A stretch of DNA of 64,000 bases from Planctomycetota bacterium (GCA_019456225.1 VRUI01000003.1:47830-111829); one strand, 5' to 3'. Positions 36,984 through 47,314 are shown, counted from the stretch's first letter. Translations and numbers: made by a program. Notes: generated from the sequence alone by a model not told the origin.

Positions 36984-37997
36984 TTATTTAATATTTAAGG
37001 TTTCGGCTATAAGATCGAAATCTTGTTCTTCATTCTTCTTTCTCAATCGGTCAGTTTTAGTAATTAATTTCATAATATCTTCTGCTGGAACACAGAGTTT
37101 CAAAACCATTTGAAGTGAGCCACGTGGTTTTTCTTTATAGTATATTGGTGACGTTGCTCTTACCATTCCGATCGCCCGTCCGTATTTATCCAATATCGGT
37201 GCGCCGCTGGAACCTTTGGCAAAGTCTGCTGTAATTACCATCGTGGTGACCGCTCTTGTATCTCCGGAAGCATCTTTATCGTCTTTGTTATGTGCGGAAG
37301 AAAACTTTTGGTAATATCGAGAGACTTTACCGCTGGTCATGGTGAAGTAGTTGCGCTTTGGATGATGAATAACATAAACATCGCTGCCGACGGGGGCATA
37401 AGGAGCTATCGACACAGGCTGGAATTTGTTGCCGGCAGCATCAATTTGAATAATGGCAATATCGCCGGCCGCATCGCCGGCAAGAATTTTAGAAATCGGA
37501 TAGACCTTCTTATCCCTGGTCATAATAGCCATATATCCGTCGGTATCTTTGTTCATAACATGGTAATTGGTAACAGCAACTCCGGTTTCAGTAATAAAAA
37601 AACCTGACGAGACGCTATTAAGGTGCCATTTTTTACACTTTTTTGAACGGCAATGTGATAGCACACCGACAATAAAAATACTTTGGCTGCAGTCTTTATA
37701 GATTGATTCGGCGGTTTTTTGAGAATCTGAAAGTACAGGGAGAGAGACTTCATGGAATTTGTTCTCCAGACCTTTCGTCAGGACTTTAATTTCAGTTATT
37801 TTATTCGGATCATTAGGATCAATTAGTTCACCAAGCTGTTGTTCGAACAACCGGGCAATGGCCGCATCGTCAATAACTGTGATGTCATTGGTATATATCG
37901 GTGCTTTTGGTTTGCTTTTTTCATCATCTGCGTGACTAATGCAGGTACAGAGACCAACTGTAACAACCAGGAGAATCATTAAACGTGTCTTTTTCAT
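36984..37997 (-). CDS. Exported trypsin-like serine protease
   Basis: About 337 residues. Signal peptide LMILLVVTVGLCTCISHA. Chymotrypsin-fold triad: His in VAVTNYHVMNKD (about 161), Asp in AAGDIAIIQID (about 196) and Ser in FAKGSSGAPILDKYG (about 260). No PDZ domain is visible, unlike full-length DegP/HtrA. The ATG at 37997 is chosen over an upstream TTG-type start because it begins the signal peptide. A long N-terminal region between the signal and protease domain contains KFHEVSLPVLSDSQ and two Cys-rich points (CSQSIF, HCRSKKCKKW). Probably periplasmic quality control or surface processing. Confidence 0.85.
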   Translation of the reverse strand: MKKTRLMILLVVTVGLCTCISHADDEKSKPKAPIYTNDITVIDDAAIARLFEQQLGELIDPNDPNKITEIKVLTKGLENKFHEVSLPVLSDSQKTAESIYKDCSQSIFIVGVLSHCRSKKCKKWHLNSVSSGFFITETGVAVTNYHVMNKDTDGYMAIMTRDKKVYPISKILAGDAAGDIAIIQIDAAGNKFQPVSIAPYAPVGSDVYVIHHPKRNYFTMTSGKVSRYYQKFSSAHNKDDKDASGDTRAVTTMVITADFAKGSSGAPILDKYGRAIGMVRATSPIYYKEKPRGSLQMVLKLCVPAEDIMKLITKTDRLRKKNEEQDFDLIAETLNIK

Positions 37998-38190
37998 AGT
38001 TTCTTCACTCCCTAATTGACTTAATTCGGCTGGTAGCTGATTATATAGCATTGTTGAGCTGTTGCCAAGTTACTATTCTGATATGGCGAAATAAAGGTCG
38101 TCTAACGTCTTCTTCTTGACGTTTTTGTTTTTGGTTGTATAATCAGTGATTATGCTATTAAACAGACGTTAATTTTCTGAGGCCAGTATA

Positions 38191-40485
38191 TTGAGAGCTA
38201 CAATTAAAAATAAGTTGGTCGCAGGTTTTGGGGTTTTGCTGCTGCTGTTCGTTGCTTTCAGCGTTGCTGTTATGTATAACATGGCTAATGTGAAAAAACA
38301 GTTCAGCTATGTAGTTGAACATGACGCCGCTGTTATAGCTAATGCCAATCAACTGCTCAAACTTGTTGTGGATATGGAGACCGGCCAGAGAGGCTTCTGC
38401 ATTACACATAACGAAAAGTTTCTTGAACCATATATCAATTCCCATGATGAGTTTGACGAATTACTGAAGATTGAGAAAAAGTTAGTCGGTGATAATCCCC
38501 CTCAGGTGAAAGCTTTGGAGGGAATCGAAGCTCTTGTAGATCAGTGGCTTGAAAAGGCCGCAGTTCCAGAGATTGCCAAGGCCAGAGAAGCTGCCGCCAG
38601 TACAGATACTAATGAGCAAAATAAGCTTCGAAAGGAACTGGCGGCCTTACTTGAGGCAGGCACCGGAAAGGCGTTGATCGATGAGATCAGAGAAAAATTC
38701 TCCGAGTTTATTAAGACGGAGATGGAACTTTTAAATCAGCGATATGCAGCCGCTTCTCAAACAACTCGTAATACAAATAAAATAACACTATTGATGGTTG
38801 CTTTCTCGGTGGTATTTGGATTAAGCATAGCCGTATTTACTATTCGAGGTATTATCAATTCTGTCGCCAAACTGCTGGAGGGCACGAAAATCATTGCTGC
38901 CGGAAACCAGAAACACAGGATCGAGATAAAGAGCAAGGATGAAATCGGGGAATTGGCCGTATCCTTTAACCAGATGGTCGACAAGCGCGTCCAAACAGGA
39001 GATGAGCTTAGAGAATACCGTGATCACCTTGAGGAACTGGTTAGCGAACGGACCACTGAATTGCGGGAAAGCGAAGAGAAATACAGATTACTGCTTAACA
39101 ATCAAACAGACCTTGTTGTAAAAGTCGACCTGGAGGGAAGGTTTCTTTTTGTCAGTCCTACTTACTGCGAAATGTTCGGTAAAAATGAAGATGAACTGCT
39201 TGGTAATACATTCATGCCTGTGGTTCATGAGGAAGATATCGAACAAACACTGAAAGAAATGGAAAAGCTCTACCGGCCTCCTTATCACGCCAGGATGCAG
39301 CAGAGATGCAAGACAGTAAACGGATGGCGATGGTTTGAGTGGGTCGATACGGCGGTGCTGGATGAAAACGGCAATGTCATTGAGATCATCGGGGTCGGCA
39401 GGGATATCACCGAACGCAAGCAGACAGAAAGAAAACTTCGGACAAAGGAACAGGTCTTTGATATTTCTATCACAGCTAACAGCATCGCTGATCCGAAAGG
39501 CATGATCAATGAAGTTAATACCGCATTTTTACAGATATGGGGTTTTTCTAATGAAGATGAAGTCTTGGGCAAGAAGATCTCTTGTTTTTTACAAAGCGCC
39601 GAGAAGGCAGCAGAGATTGTTGAGACACTCAACAATGAAGGTGTTTGGAAGGGTGATTTCATTGCGAAAAAGAAGGATGGTTCTACATTTATAGCTCATG
39701 CTCTCGCGACAGTTCTGCATGACAAAAATGGTAAAATAGTTGGCTTCCAATCATCCGTCAGCGACATCACCGAAAGCAAGGAAGCAGAGGATAAACTTAT
39801 CGTCTATCAAAGGCATCTTAAGGCCCTGGCCTGGCAATTGTCATTAACCGAAGAACAGGAAAGAAAGCATATTGCAACCTGGATACATGACGAGATAACA
39901 CAAGCTCTTATCGCGGTAAACATGAGATTATCGGCATTACAAAATAGCATGAAAACCGGTCAAGTTGCCGGGGACATAGATGGATTCAAAAAGTTTATAA
40001 GTGAATTGATAGAAAAAACACGATCACAGGCCTTTGATCTGAGTTCTCCTGTTTTGTATATGTTTGGATTAGCCGAAGCAATAAGTGGATACCTAGCTGA
40101 TGAAATTCAGGCCAAACATGAAATAATGACCGAGTTTGAAGATGACGGTTTATCAAAGCCGCTGGATGAAGATTTACAGATCCAGCTATTCAGGTCGGTG
40201 CGGGAATTGCTGACAAATGCCATCAAGCATGCCCATGCACAAAATATAAAAATATCCATGTTCAAAGAAAATGATACGATAAAAATTTCTGTTGAAGATG
40301 ACGGTGTCGGCTTTGACAGCAGCAAAAAAGACAGTGGTATTGATTTGGCAAAAGGTTTTGGTCTGTTTAGTATACATGAAAATTTAAATCAATTAGGCGG
40401 GGATGTCGAAGTAAAGTCTATAGTGGGACAAGGTACTGTAGTTGTTTTGACGGCACCTCTAAAAAGCGACGTTAGCGGCAGGTAA
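38191..40485 (+). CDS. Membrane histidine kinase, CHASE3-HAMP-PAS-PAS-HisKA_3-HATPase
   Basis: 764 residues. TM1 ([20 protein letters not shown]), a CHASE3 sensor with [20 protein letters not shown] (about 35-180), TM2 (about 192-212), HAMP ([20 protein letters not shown]), two PAS domains with PAC-like ends (about 290-410 and 420-540), the phosphoacceptor helix [14 protein letters not shown] with His near 566, and the ATPase domain ([11 protein letters not shown] near 675, [25 protein letters not shown]). HisKA_3-type kinases usually partner NarL/LuxR-type regulators, none of which is adjacent. The start is TTG 38191 with TGAGG ahead; an unusual but supported choice because TM1 follows at once. 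Confidence 0.88.
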   Translation: MRATIKNKLVAGFGVLLLLFVAFSVAVMYNMANVKKQFSYVVEHDAAVIANANQLLKLVVDMETGQRGFCITHNEKFLEPYINSHDEFDELLKIEKKLVGDNPPQVKALEGIEALVDQWLEKAAVPEIAKAREAAASTDTNEQNKLRKELAALLEAGTGKALIDEIREKFSEFIKTEMELLNQRYAAASQTTRNTNKITLLMVAFSVVFGLSIAVFTIRGIINSVAKLLEGTKIIAAGNQKHRIEIKSKDEIGELAVSFNQMVDKRVQTGDELREYRDHLEELVSERTTELRESEEKYRLLLNNQTDLVVKVDLEGRFLFVSPTYCEMFGKNEDELLGNTFMPVVHEEDIEQTLKEMEKLYRPPYHARMQQRCKTVNGWRWFEWVDTAVLDENGNVIEIIGVGRDITERKQTERKLRTKEQVFDISITANSIADPKGMINEVNTAFLQIWGFSNEDEVLGKKISCFLQSAEKAAEIVETLNNEGVWKGDFIAKKKDGSTFIAHALATVLHDKNGKIVGFQSSVSDITESKEAEDKLIVYQRHLKALAWQLSLTEEQERKHIATWIHDEITQALIAVNMRLSALQNSMKTGQVAGDIDGFKKFISELIEKTRSQAFDLSSPVLYMFGLAEAISGYLADEIQAKHEIMTEFEDDGLSKPLDEDLQIQLFRSVRELLTNAIKHAHAQNIKISMFKENDTIKISVEDDGVGFDSSKKDSGIDLAKGFGLFSIHENLNQLGGDVEVKSIVGQGTVVVLTAPLKSDVSGR

Positions 40486-40891
40486 GGGTAAATTAAAGAA
40501 AAAATGATCGGAATAGAGATGAACAAACTTAATTTTATTATTGCAGTCGTCTTGATAATCTGCAGCGACTGAAGTAAATAGCATCATAATCGCAGATTCT
40601 GCATAGTTATGTGCTATTTCGCGGTCTTCAATCCCGCAGCACTGCGGGCGGACACACAGGTCTGCTCATGCTTATGGGACTTGCGTTTTTTTTTGGTCCT
40701 AAAATACCCCTCTTGATGACCTCTATTTGCTATTGCCGACTTTATTAATTATATCGATGTTGAGGTTTGTATGGTTTGTGACGATTGTTGGTTTAGCACA
40801 GGCATTCTCTTTCGGGAATGTACGACGGACCACTGTGCTATTATCGTTGTTTGTAAATCCAGAAGGATTTCGTTAATTAAAGGAGTAAACG
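40486..40891. other. Intergenic region before mreB
   Basis: About 400 bp. A 22-codon frame at 40504-40572 resembles a lone signal peptide (MNKLNFIIAVVLIICSD) and is probably a remnant. A CCCGCAGCACTGCGGG hairpin lies near 40634-40649. Nothing else is supportable. Confidence 0.5.
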
Positions 40892-41977
40892 ATGTTTAAA
40901 GGGATTAGAAATTTTGCTGATTCCATCATTGATATGGTCAGTGGGTGTTTCACTACGGATATTGGTATCGACCTCGGTACCTGCAACACGCTGGTTAGTG
41001 TTCGCGGCAAGGGTATAGTCCTTCGCGAGCCTTCAGTTGTTGCTATCAACAGGGAAACCAACGAAGTGCTCAACAACGGCACAGCTGTCGGTTCTGTAGC
41101 ATGCGAAATGCTCGGAAAAACTCCCGGCTCTATCAGGGCGATAAGACCGCTAAAGCACGGCGTCATCAGTGACTTCCACGTCACCGAAGCGATGCTCGAA
41201 TACTTCATCAAGAAAGTACAGACAGCAAAACTGTCGATCCTTTCCAGACCTCGCGTCGTCGTCGCCGTACCCAGCGGGATAACCGAAGTCGAACGCCGCG
41301 CAGTCATAGAAAGTGCCGAACGAGCAGGTGCCCGCAAGGTCTTTCTCGTTGACGAACCTATGGCCGCGGGGATCGGTTCAGGCCTTCCGATAGCCGACCC
41401 GACCGCTTCGATGATAATCGACATAGGCGGCGGAACAACAGAAGTCGCTATAATGAGCCTCGCTGACATCGCTTCGTGCAAGTCTGTACGCATAGGCGGC
41501 GACGCAATGGACGAGGCGATCGTCCACCATCTCAAGAAAACATACAACCTGCTTATCGGCGAAACATCCGCCGAACGCGTTAAGATTGCGGTAGGCTCGG
41601 CAGTCCAGCTTGACCAGGAAATGACAATGGAAGTAGCCGGCCGTGACTCTATCGTCGGACTGCCCAGAAAAGTGATAATCACCAGCGAAGAAATTCGACG
41701 TGCACTTGAAGAACCCATTGGTGCGATCATAGACGCGGTCATCGAAACACTCGAGAAAGCGGAACCGGAACTAGCTGCCGACCTCATCGATAACGGCATA
41801 CATATCTGCGGTGGCGGATCGTTGCTAAGAGGCATGGATACCGTTATCTCAAACGCGACAGGCCTTACGGTGACAAGGGTCGACGACCCGCTCGAATCGG
41901 TCGCAAGAGGAACGGCGACATACATCGACAATATGGATATGTGGAAAGACTCGATGGATCGCTTCGATTACGAATAA
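40892..41977 (+). CDS. mreB: Rod shape-determining protein MreB
   Basis: Bacterial actin homologue of 361 residues. Actin-fold phosphate motifs are intact: DIGIDLGTCNTLVSVRG near residue 22, the Asp-containing IIDIGGGTTEVAIMS near 175, and the adenosine motif GIHICGGGSLLRGMD near 305. AVPSGITEVERRAV and GARKVFLVDEPMAAGIG are also typical MreB. It is not followed by mreC/mreD, so it is a solitary copy; codon use is richer in C/G-ending codons than its neighbours, as expected for a highly expressed gene. Start ATG follows AAAGGAG. Confidence 0.95.
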   Translation: MFKGIRNFADSIIDMVSGCFTTDIGIDLGTCNTLVSVRGKGIVLREPSVVAINRETNEVLNNGTAVGSVACEMLGKTPGSIRAIRPLKHGVISDFHVTEAMLEYFIKKVQTAKLSILSRPRVVVAVPSGITEVERRAVIESAERAGARKVFLVDEPMAAGIGSGLPIADPTASMIIDIGGGTTEVAIMSLADIASCKSVRIGGDAMDEAIVHHLKKTYNLLIGETSAERVKIAVGSAVQLDQEMTMEVAGRDSIVGLPRKVIITSEEIRRALEEPIGAIIDAVIETLEKAEPELAADLIDNGIHICGGGSLLRGMDTVISNATGLTVTRVDDPLESVARGTATYIDNMDMWKDSMDRFDYE

Positions 41978-42010
41978 TGAACCGCTGCTGATTATTTCGT
42001 TTAAAGCATT

Positions 42011-42044
42011 AAAAAGCTCCCCGATTTACAGGGGGGCTTTTTTT
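42011..42044 (+). terminator. mreB terminator
   Basis: AAAAAGCTCCCC (42011-42022) pairs with 42031-42042 with one G-U pair, 8-nt loop, T run to 42044. Confidence 0.85.
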
Positions 42045-42149
42045 GTGATATCTTTCCTCAAAAAAAATCACCCGCAGTCCTATAATGTAACCGAATATGG
42101 CCTGATAGGCTCTTAGGTCGGAAAATTTGAAATTTTTGCCTCGGTTCGT

Positions 42150-42178
42150 TTGCTTTTTCACCGATTATATGCTATAAT
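42150..42178 (+). promoter_or_regulatory. Promoter of the 3D-domain gene
   Basis: TTGCTT (42150-42155), 17-nt spacer, TATAAT (42173-42178). Same hexamer pair and spacing as the promoter at 60201. Confidence 0.7.
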
Positions 42179-42227
42179 CATTGCTCAAGTGAAATAGATT
42201 ATTTTGTTTAGCCGGGGGGCTTTAGTG

Positions 42228-42656
42228 ATGAAGAGTACAGATTATTTGAGCAGCGTTTTTTCAGTATTTAACAAAACTTTTATCGCGTCAGTTATAGCTA
42301 TATCTATCGTTGCGTCCGCAAACGCACTAGCCGCCGAAGACACAGATTCCGGCTGGACGACGATCTCAATGAGGGTGACGGCATATTGTCCATGTGAGAA
42401 ATGCTGCGGCGAATGGGCTGACGGCGTAACCGCCAACGGTCATGTAATTAAACCAGGCGACTGCTTTGTCGCCGCCGACAGAAGATTCGTATTCGGAACA
42501 GAGATGCTCATAAAAGGTTACAACGCCTCAAAGACAGTCAAAGTCTTCGACCGCGGCGGGGCGATAAAAGGAAACAAGCTCGACGTATTCTTCCACACAC
42601 ACCAGGCAGCGTTAGAGTGGGGAGTAAGGTACATAGACGTAAAAGTCAAAAAGTAA
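42228..42656 (+). CDS. Exported 3D-domain protein (double-psi beta-barrel)
   Basis: 142 residues with an N-terminal hydrophobic export segment (TFIASVIAISIVASANALA). The mature part is a 3D domain: MRVTAYCPCEKCCGEWADG near residue 50, TANGHVIKPGDCFVAADRR, and KVFDRGGAIKGNKLDVFFHT holding the conserved Asp residues that give the family its name. Related domains occur in lytic transglycosylases such as MltA and in resuscitation-promoting factors, so a peptidoglycan role is likely. Start ATG 42228 with GGGGGGC before it; an upstream start is less likely because it would precede the ribosome site. Confidence 0.85.
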   Translation: MKSTDYLSSVFSVFNKTFIASVIAISIVASANALAAEDTDSGWTTISMRVTAYCPCEKCCGEWADGVTANGHVIKPGDCFVAADRRFVFGTEMLIKGYNASKTVKVFDRGGAIKGNKLDVFFHTHQAALEWGVRYIDVKVKK

Positions 42657-42753
42657 CGTACCACCGGCATCCTGCCGACATTCTGTACTGTGGGCTTTAA
42701 GCTCACAGCATTGTGCTTAATGGTAAAAAATGGTCATACAGAATGTTGATTGA

Positions 42754-43122
42754 TTACTTTTCTTGTGTAGGTGACGATTTTTCAGCTCTTACCCAGGAAA
42801 CAATGCATGTTATAATCATTACCAGGTGAGCCATCGTCTCGACGGACTCTTCCAGGAAAATATGCATATCCTCTTCTCCTGGCAGATAAACGTATCTGAA
42901 GACCCGTCTTGCGATCAGTTGCGACAGTAAATAGCAGCTAAAAGCTGTCCATACCCAAACCTCCACGGCGCAGCCCTCAAAAAAAACGCTAAGCTTGTCT
43001 TTGCGCTTTACGGCCCATGCCGCCAGAAGTGTAAGCGGACGTCTACTGTTGACCGAATACATCGAAAACGGAATGGTCAAGACGCCGGCGACCGTGGTGC
43101 ATCGCCGCAAAAAACTGGACAA
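42754..43122 (-). CDS. Hypothetical small membrane protein
   Basis: Up to 122 residues with at least two likely membrane segments (EVWVWTAFSCYLLSQLIA and MAHLVMIITCIVSWV) and a charged C terminus. No family recognized. The TTG start at 43122 has no good ribosome site; an ATG at 43062 is an alternative. Its frame is convergent with the 3D-domain gene. It is included because the hydrophobic pattern and codon choice look coding, but it could be spurious or truncated. Confidence 0.4.
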   Translation of the reverse strand: MSSFLRRCTTVAGVLTIPFSMYSVNSRRPLTLLAAWAVKRKDKLSVFFEGCAVEVWVWTAFSCYLLSQLIARRVFRYVYLPGEEDMHIFLEESVETMAHLVMIITCIVSWVRAEKSSPTQEK

Positions 43123-43470
43123 CCTCGACGGATGGCTGTGGGATATGGGCTGTAGGTGTAATGCTTGTAGCCCTTTTTCATGAGTTTGACCTCTCTGTCT
43201 CAGTGCGATGATACGAAGAACAAGTTCAGTCGCATAAACCTAAGAGACTGGCCTTGTCCATATCTGTTAAGCACCTCATAAGCAAGAAAATCGGGGGTGG
43301 AATTATGCTGTATTGCCGCGAAATCGGTTAGTTTGAGCAAAATATTCCAAATTATTGTATTTAATCCGTGAAATTTGCGAAAATTGCGGTTAAATTAATC
43401 TTCGTTGTGTATATTAAATCCAGTGAAATAAAACCATAAAATTTGAAATTTGTTTAAGGAGTGTATTGTT
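43123..43470. other. Intergenic region
   Basis: About 350 bp without a recognizable gene. It is AT-rich toward the TIM-DUF1080 gene and holds its leader. No clear promoter or repeat was identified. Confidence 0.5.
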
Positions 43471-44940
43471 ATGAAAAACGTATTATTGGCAGCAGTGCTG
43501 TTATCGATCGTGTTTACCGGAACATTGTTCTCGCAGGAACCTGTTAAACAAACTCGTCATATCACAACAGATACCTATCGCGGATGGCGGCTTGCTGTTC
43601 AGATGTGGTCGTTTAACCGCTTTAAGTTTTATGACTCCCTCGACAAGGTCGCCGCTTTAGGCATCGACTATATGGAGGCATATCCCGGCCAGAGGTTCGA
43701 AGGCTGGGGCGGCAAAGAGAAATTTCACCACAACATGTCCGCCGAACTTCGCAAGCAGGTAAAAGCCAAACTCGCAGACGCCGGTGTCAAGGTTGTCAAT
43801 TATGGAGTTGTCGGATTGCCAAATGACGAAGCCGAATGCCGGAAGGTTTTCGAGTTCGCAAAAGATATGGGAATCGAAACCATCCTTTCAGAACCCAAAG
43901 ACGACGCCCTGGACCTGGTCTACAAGCTTTGCCAGGAATACCAGATCAAAGTAGCCATCCACAACCACCCAAAGCCTACACGATATTGGAATCCGGATAT
44001 TGTTTTAAAGGCGATCAAGGGCCGTGAAAAATGGATGGGTGCCGCTGCCGACACCGGCCACTGGGTCCGCAGCGGTCTTGACCCTCTCGAATGCATCAAG
44101 AAGCTCGAAGGCAAGATCGTCAGTTTGCACCTTAAGGATCTCAATAAAAAAGGTCCCGGCGCACATGACGTAGTCTGGGGGACAGGCGCATCGGGAATCA
44201 AAGAAATTCTCACCGAACTCCACAGACAGAAGTTTAAAGGCGTTTTCTCGATCGAGTACGAGTATAACTGGAACGATTCTTTCGGTGAAATTTACCAGTG
44301 TTCCCAGTATTTCAATAAGGTCGCAGGCGAGCTAAAACCCGGCGGATGGCGTAATCTTTTCAATGCCGACTTGTCAAACGCGGTGCTGAAAAAAGAGGGC
44401 AGTTGGACAAACGAGCTGGGCGTCATCACCCGAAAAGGCGGCGGTGATCTTTGGACCGAAGGCAAGTACTCCGATTTCATGCTTGACCTGGAGTTTAAGC
44501 CGGAAAAAGGAACCAACAGCGGCGTGTTCCTCCGTACCGGTACCAGAAAGTGGATACCGTGGATAGAAGTACAGGTCGAGGATTCCTTCGGCAAGAAGAT
44601 GAGCAAACATCTCTGCGGCGGAATATTCGATTGCCTCGAACCAAAGGTAAACGCCGTCAAAAAACCGGGCCAGTGGAACCGAATGACAATAGTTGCTTAC
44701 GAAAACAAGATTATTGTCATGCTTAACGGTCAGCTCGTTGTCGACATGGACCTGAATAAGTGGGACACACCCAGGAAAAACCCGGACGGCACAAAAAACA
44801 AATTCAAGATCGCCTACAAGGACCTGCCGCGGGAAGGTTACATTGGCCTTCAGGACCACGGACAGGCAATAACCTACCGCAATGTAAAGATAAGAACATT
44901 CGATAAGCCAATGATGTTCGGAGGAAAGCGAAGCCGTTGA
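43471..44940 (+). CDS. Exported fusion of sugar isomerase-like TIM barrel and DUF1080 domain
   Basis: 489 residues with signal peptide (VLLAAVLLSIVFTGTLFS). Residues about 30-285 are an AP-endonuclease-2-like barrel (RLAVQMWSFNRFKFYDSL, VAIHNHPKP, GAAADTGHWVRSGLDP, IVSLHLKDLNKKGPGAHDV). It retains metal-ligand-type residues: Glu, His, Asp and His. Residues from about 300 are a DUF1080/3-keto-disaccharide hydrolase domain (DFMLDLEFKPEKGTNSGVFL, WNRMTIVAYENKIIVMLNG, YIGLQDHGQAITYRNVKI). DUF1080 proteins are now linked to hydrolysis of 3-keto-glycosides, so the fusion may couple cleavage to isomerization of a keto sugar; that link is inference. AAGGAG precedes ATG 43471. Confidence 0.85.
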   Translation: MKNVLLAAVLLSIVFTGTLFSQEPVKQTRHITTDTYRGWRLAVQMWSFNRFKFYDSLDKVAALGIDYMEAYPGQRFEGWGGKEKFHHNMSAELRKQVKAKLADAGVKVVNYGVVGLPNDEAECRKVFEFAKDMGIETILSEPKDDALDLVYKLCQEYQIKVAIHNHPKPTRYWNPDIVLKAIKGREKWMGAAADTGHWVRSGLDPLECIKKLEGKIVSLHLKDLNKKGPGAHDVVWGTGASGIKEILTELHRQKFKGVFSIEYEYNWNDSFGEIYQCSQYFNKVAGELKPGGWRNLFNADLSNAVLKKEGSWTNELGVITRKGGGDLWTEGKYSDFMLDLEFKPEKGTNSGVFLRTGTRKWIPWIEVQVEDSFGKKMSKHLCGGIFDCLEPKVNAVKKPGQWNRMTIVAYENKIIVMLNGQLVVDMDLNKWDTPRKNPDGTKNKFKIAYKDLPREGYIGLQDHGQAITYRNVKIRTFDKPMMFGGKRSR

Positions 44941-45031
44941 GTTGGCAGGGATTGCTTTGGCATACGCAGCCGAAAAGCATTACAGCAGCAATCTAGAATA
45001 CGATAACGGATTATATTAAAAGGTAACCAGC

Positions 45032-47134
45032 ATGAACAACCCAAAACCATTACCGGAAATCACAATCAAAGCGGTTGTCCTCGGCATTCTCCTGTCGATG
45101 ATCCTCGCTGCCGCCAATGCCTACCTCGGTCTGTTTGCGGGCATGACGGTATCTGCGTCGATCCCGGCGGCGGTGCTTTCGATGGGGATTTTGCGATGCT
45201 TTAGAAAGAGCAATATTCTCGAAAATAATATCGTGCAAACCGCAGCGTCGGCCGGTGAGTCGCTCGCTGCGGGTGTTATTTTCACACTGCCAGCGCTGGT
45301 GATAATGGGTAAGTGGGAAAATTTCAGCGGTGCGAATTACTGGTGGATTACAATTATTTCGTTATTTGGCGGTATCCTTGGCGTGCTGTTTACTATACCT
45401 CTAAGAAGATCGCTGATTGTCGAAGGTGAGTTGCAGTTTCCCGAAGGTATTGCTACTGCTGAGGTTTTAGAGACCGGGCAAGAGGGCGGTAAAGGAGTAG
45501 GAGTTATAATAAAAGCTGCTGTTGTTGGTGCTTTGTTTAAAGTCGGAGCCAAGGGCATCGGTCTGTGGCCCGAGATGATCGAAGGAGCAAGACGTGTCCG
45601 CGGCGGGCTGTTGTACGGCGGATCGAACCTTAGTCCGGCGCTGCTGTCAGTCGGATATATTGTAGGGCTTAACATTGCCATCCTGATCTTTATTGGAGGG
45701 GCGGCTAACTGGTATGTAGCGATTCCGGCTATTTCAGCTTCAGATGAATGGCCTACATACCAGATAAAGAGCGAATTGTCAGAGGAAGAGGCAGCGGCAT
45801 GGAATACGTTTGCTCTTTCTTACAAGCAGGCAGGGCCGGATGCTCAAGAAGATGAGATCGCAAAGGTTAAAGAGCACAATGCTGAAGTGGATGAGAAATT
45901 GGGCGAGCGTGTCAATGCTACGGAATATGCCCATACGATATGGAGTGCGAAAAGCCGTTATATTGGCGTCGGGGCTATGCTTATCGGGGGGTTGTGGACG
46001 ATATTTAAGATGAGAAAGTCGCTGTTCTCGGGGGTTAAGAGCGGATTAAAAGCTTACAAGGGGATTGGCGTCGGCGCCGGCGGCGAGATTCCTCGAACCG
46101 AAAAAGATATGCCGATGAAATGGGTGCTTATTTTGATAGTAGGTTCTATTGTTCCGTTGTTTATAGTTTACCAGTTATTCGTTGGTCATATTGCAATATC
46201 TTTGCCGATGGCGGCAGTAATGCTTATCGCGGGATTTTTGTTCAGTGCCGTTGCCGGTTACATGGCAGGTTTGGTTGGCTCGTCGAATAATCCGATATCG
46301 GGTATTACGATCGCGACGATTGTTTTGTCTTCGCTGCTATTGCTTTTGCTTATGAACATGTTGGGTATTGATACGGCCAACGGTCCGGCGGCGGCGATAA
46401 TAATCGGTTCTGTGGTATGCTGTGCAGCCGCGATAGCCGGCGATAATATGCAGGACTTAAAGGCCGGCCGTATTGTCGGCGCTACCCCGTGGAAGCAGCA
46501 GGTTATGCAGATCGTTGGAGTCGTTTCAGGTGCTCTTGTGATCGCACCGGTTTTGATGCTTTTACATAACGCTTACGGTTTTAGGGGGCAGGAAGGCGCC
46601 GGCAAAGACGCCCTTTCGGCGGTACAAGCCAATCTTATGGCCTCGGTTGCCGATGGTGTTTTCAAAGGCGGTATTCCATGGAACTTCGCGTTTATAGGAA
46701 TGGGTGTAGCAGTTGCTATTATCGTTATTGATCAGGTGCTCGAAGCTAAAAAAAGCAATTTCAGGACCCCGATCCTTGCTGTTGCGATTGGTTTTTATCT
46801 GCCTCTGGAGCTTTCTGTTCCGATTCTTTTCGGAGGCTTGATTCACTGGGTTGTCAGTTCTGTTCGCAAGAAATATGCGAATAAAACCGGTGAGGTTGAA
46901 GGCTCGTCAAAAGGTGGTTTGCTGTTTGCTTCGGGTTTAATTACCGGTGAGGCTCTTATGGGAATTCTACTGGCGATTCCGATTGTTATACTCAAAAAGC
47001 AGGATATTAGTTTGCCGTTTATTGCATATAAGACAGGTGATATTATGCCGCTGGGCGGACTATTGGGAACTGTTATGCTGATAGCGATTGGGCTGTGGCT
47101 GCTGAATACCGCTTTAGAGCGTGAGAAAAAATAA
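45032..47134 (+). CDS. OPT-family oligopeptide transporter
   Basis: 700 residues with about 15 hydrophobic segments. Family features: KAVVLGILLSMILAAANAYL and AGMTVSASIPAAVLSMG near the N terminus, NIVQTAASAGESLAAGVIFT, LQFPEGIATAEVL near residue 135, and SSNNPISGITIATI near residue 420. Bacterial OPT proteins import peptides or metal-chelates with protons. A hydrophilic loop (about residues 240-310, rich in Glu and Lys) is a little long. ATG at 45032 with AAAGG nearby. It follows the TIM-DUF1080 gene by 90 bp, but the functions need not be linked. Confidence 0.9.
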   Translation: MNNPKPLPEITIKAVVLGILLSMILAAANAYLGLFAGMTVSASIPAAVLSMGILRCFRKSNILENNIVQTAASAGESLAAGVIFTLPALVIMGKWENFSGANYWWITIISLFGGILGVLFTIPLRRSLIVEGELQFPEGIATAEVLETGQEGGKGVGVIIKAAVVGALFKVGAKGIGLWPEMIEGARRVRGGLLYGGSNLSPALLSVGYIVGLNIAILIFIGGAANWYVAIPAISASDEWPTYQIKSELSEEEAAAWNTFALSYKQAGPDAQEDEIAKVKEHNAEVDEKLGERVNATEYAHTIWSAKSRYIGVGAMLIGGLWTIFKMRKSLFSGVKSGLKAYKGIGVGAGGEIPRTEKDMPMKWVLILIVGSIVPLFIVYQLFVGHIAISLPMAAVMLIAGFLFSAVAGYMAGLVGSSNNPISGITIATIVLSSLLLLLLMNMLGIDTANGPAAAIIIGSVVCCAAAIAGDNMQDLKAGRIVGATPWKQQVMQIVGVVSGALVIAPVLMLLHNAYGFRGQEGAGKDALSAVQANLMASVADGVFKGGIPWNFAFIGMGVAVAIIVIDQVLEAKKSNFRTPILAVAIGFYLPLELSVPILFGGLIHWVVSSVRKKYANKTGEVEGSSKGGLLFASGLITGEALMGILLAIPIVILKKQDISLPFIAYKTGDIMPLGGLLGTVMLIAIGLWLLNTALEREKK

Positions 47135-47148
47135 CGAAACTAAAGCAT

Positions 47149-47172
47149 GCGGGCGGACCATTGAGTTCGCCC
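47149..47172 (+). terminator. Possible terminator after the OPT gene
   Basis: GGGCGGAC pairs with GTTCGCCC around ATTGA. The following T content is poor, so confidence is limited. Confidence 0.5.
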
Positions 47173-47197
47173 GTTTGCGTTATAGTGCATATTAGTT

Positions 47198-47222
47198 GTA
47201 GGGTGGGCCATGCCCACGCTGT
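47198..47222 (+). repeat. Dispersed 25-bp repeat, copy 2
   Basis: Begins GTAGGGTGGGCCATGCCC and matches the reverse complement of 14722-14746 with two differences. Such GTGGGC/GCCCAC palindromes are common dispersed repeats in bacterial genomes. Confidence 0.7.
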
Positions 47223-47235
47223 CTTGATAGCAAAT

Positions 47236-47295
47236 GGTAAAAAGGGGACAGGTACAACCTGCCTCCGGCAGAACGTAGCCAGTCCCCCTTTTACC
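47236..47295. repeat. REP-like hairpin element
   Basis: Stem 47236-47249 (GGTAAAAAGGGGAC) pairs with 47282-47295 in 13 of 14 positions; the interior contains GGTACAACC and GCCTCCGGC. GGTAAAAAGGGGACAGGTAC-type ends resemble REP sequences mobilized by RAYT (TnpA-REP) transposases; none is encoded here. Confidence 0.55.
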
Positions 47296-47314
47296 CGCCG
47301 CACGTTGCCGGTAA

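Noticed and set aside
40873..41931. 352-codon minus-strand frame opposite mreB, Ser/Thr/Ile-rich
   Set aside because: Caused by codon bias of mreB; no signal or domain.
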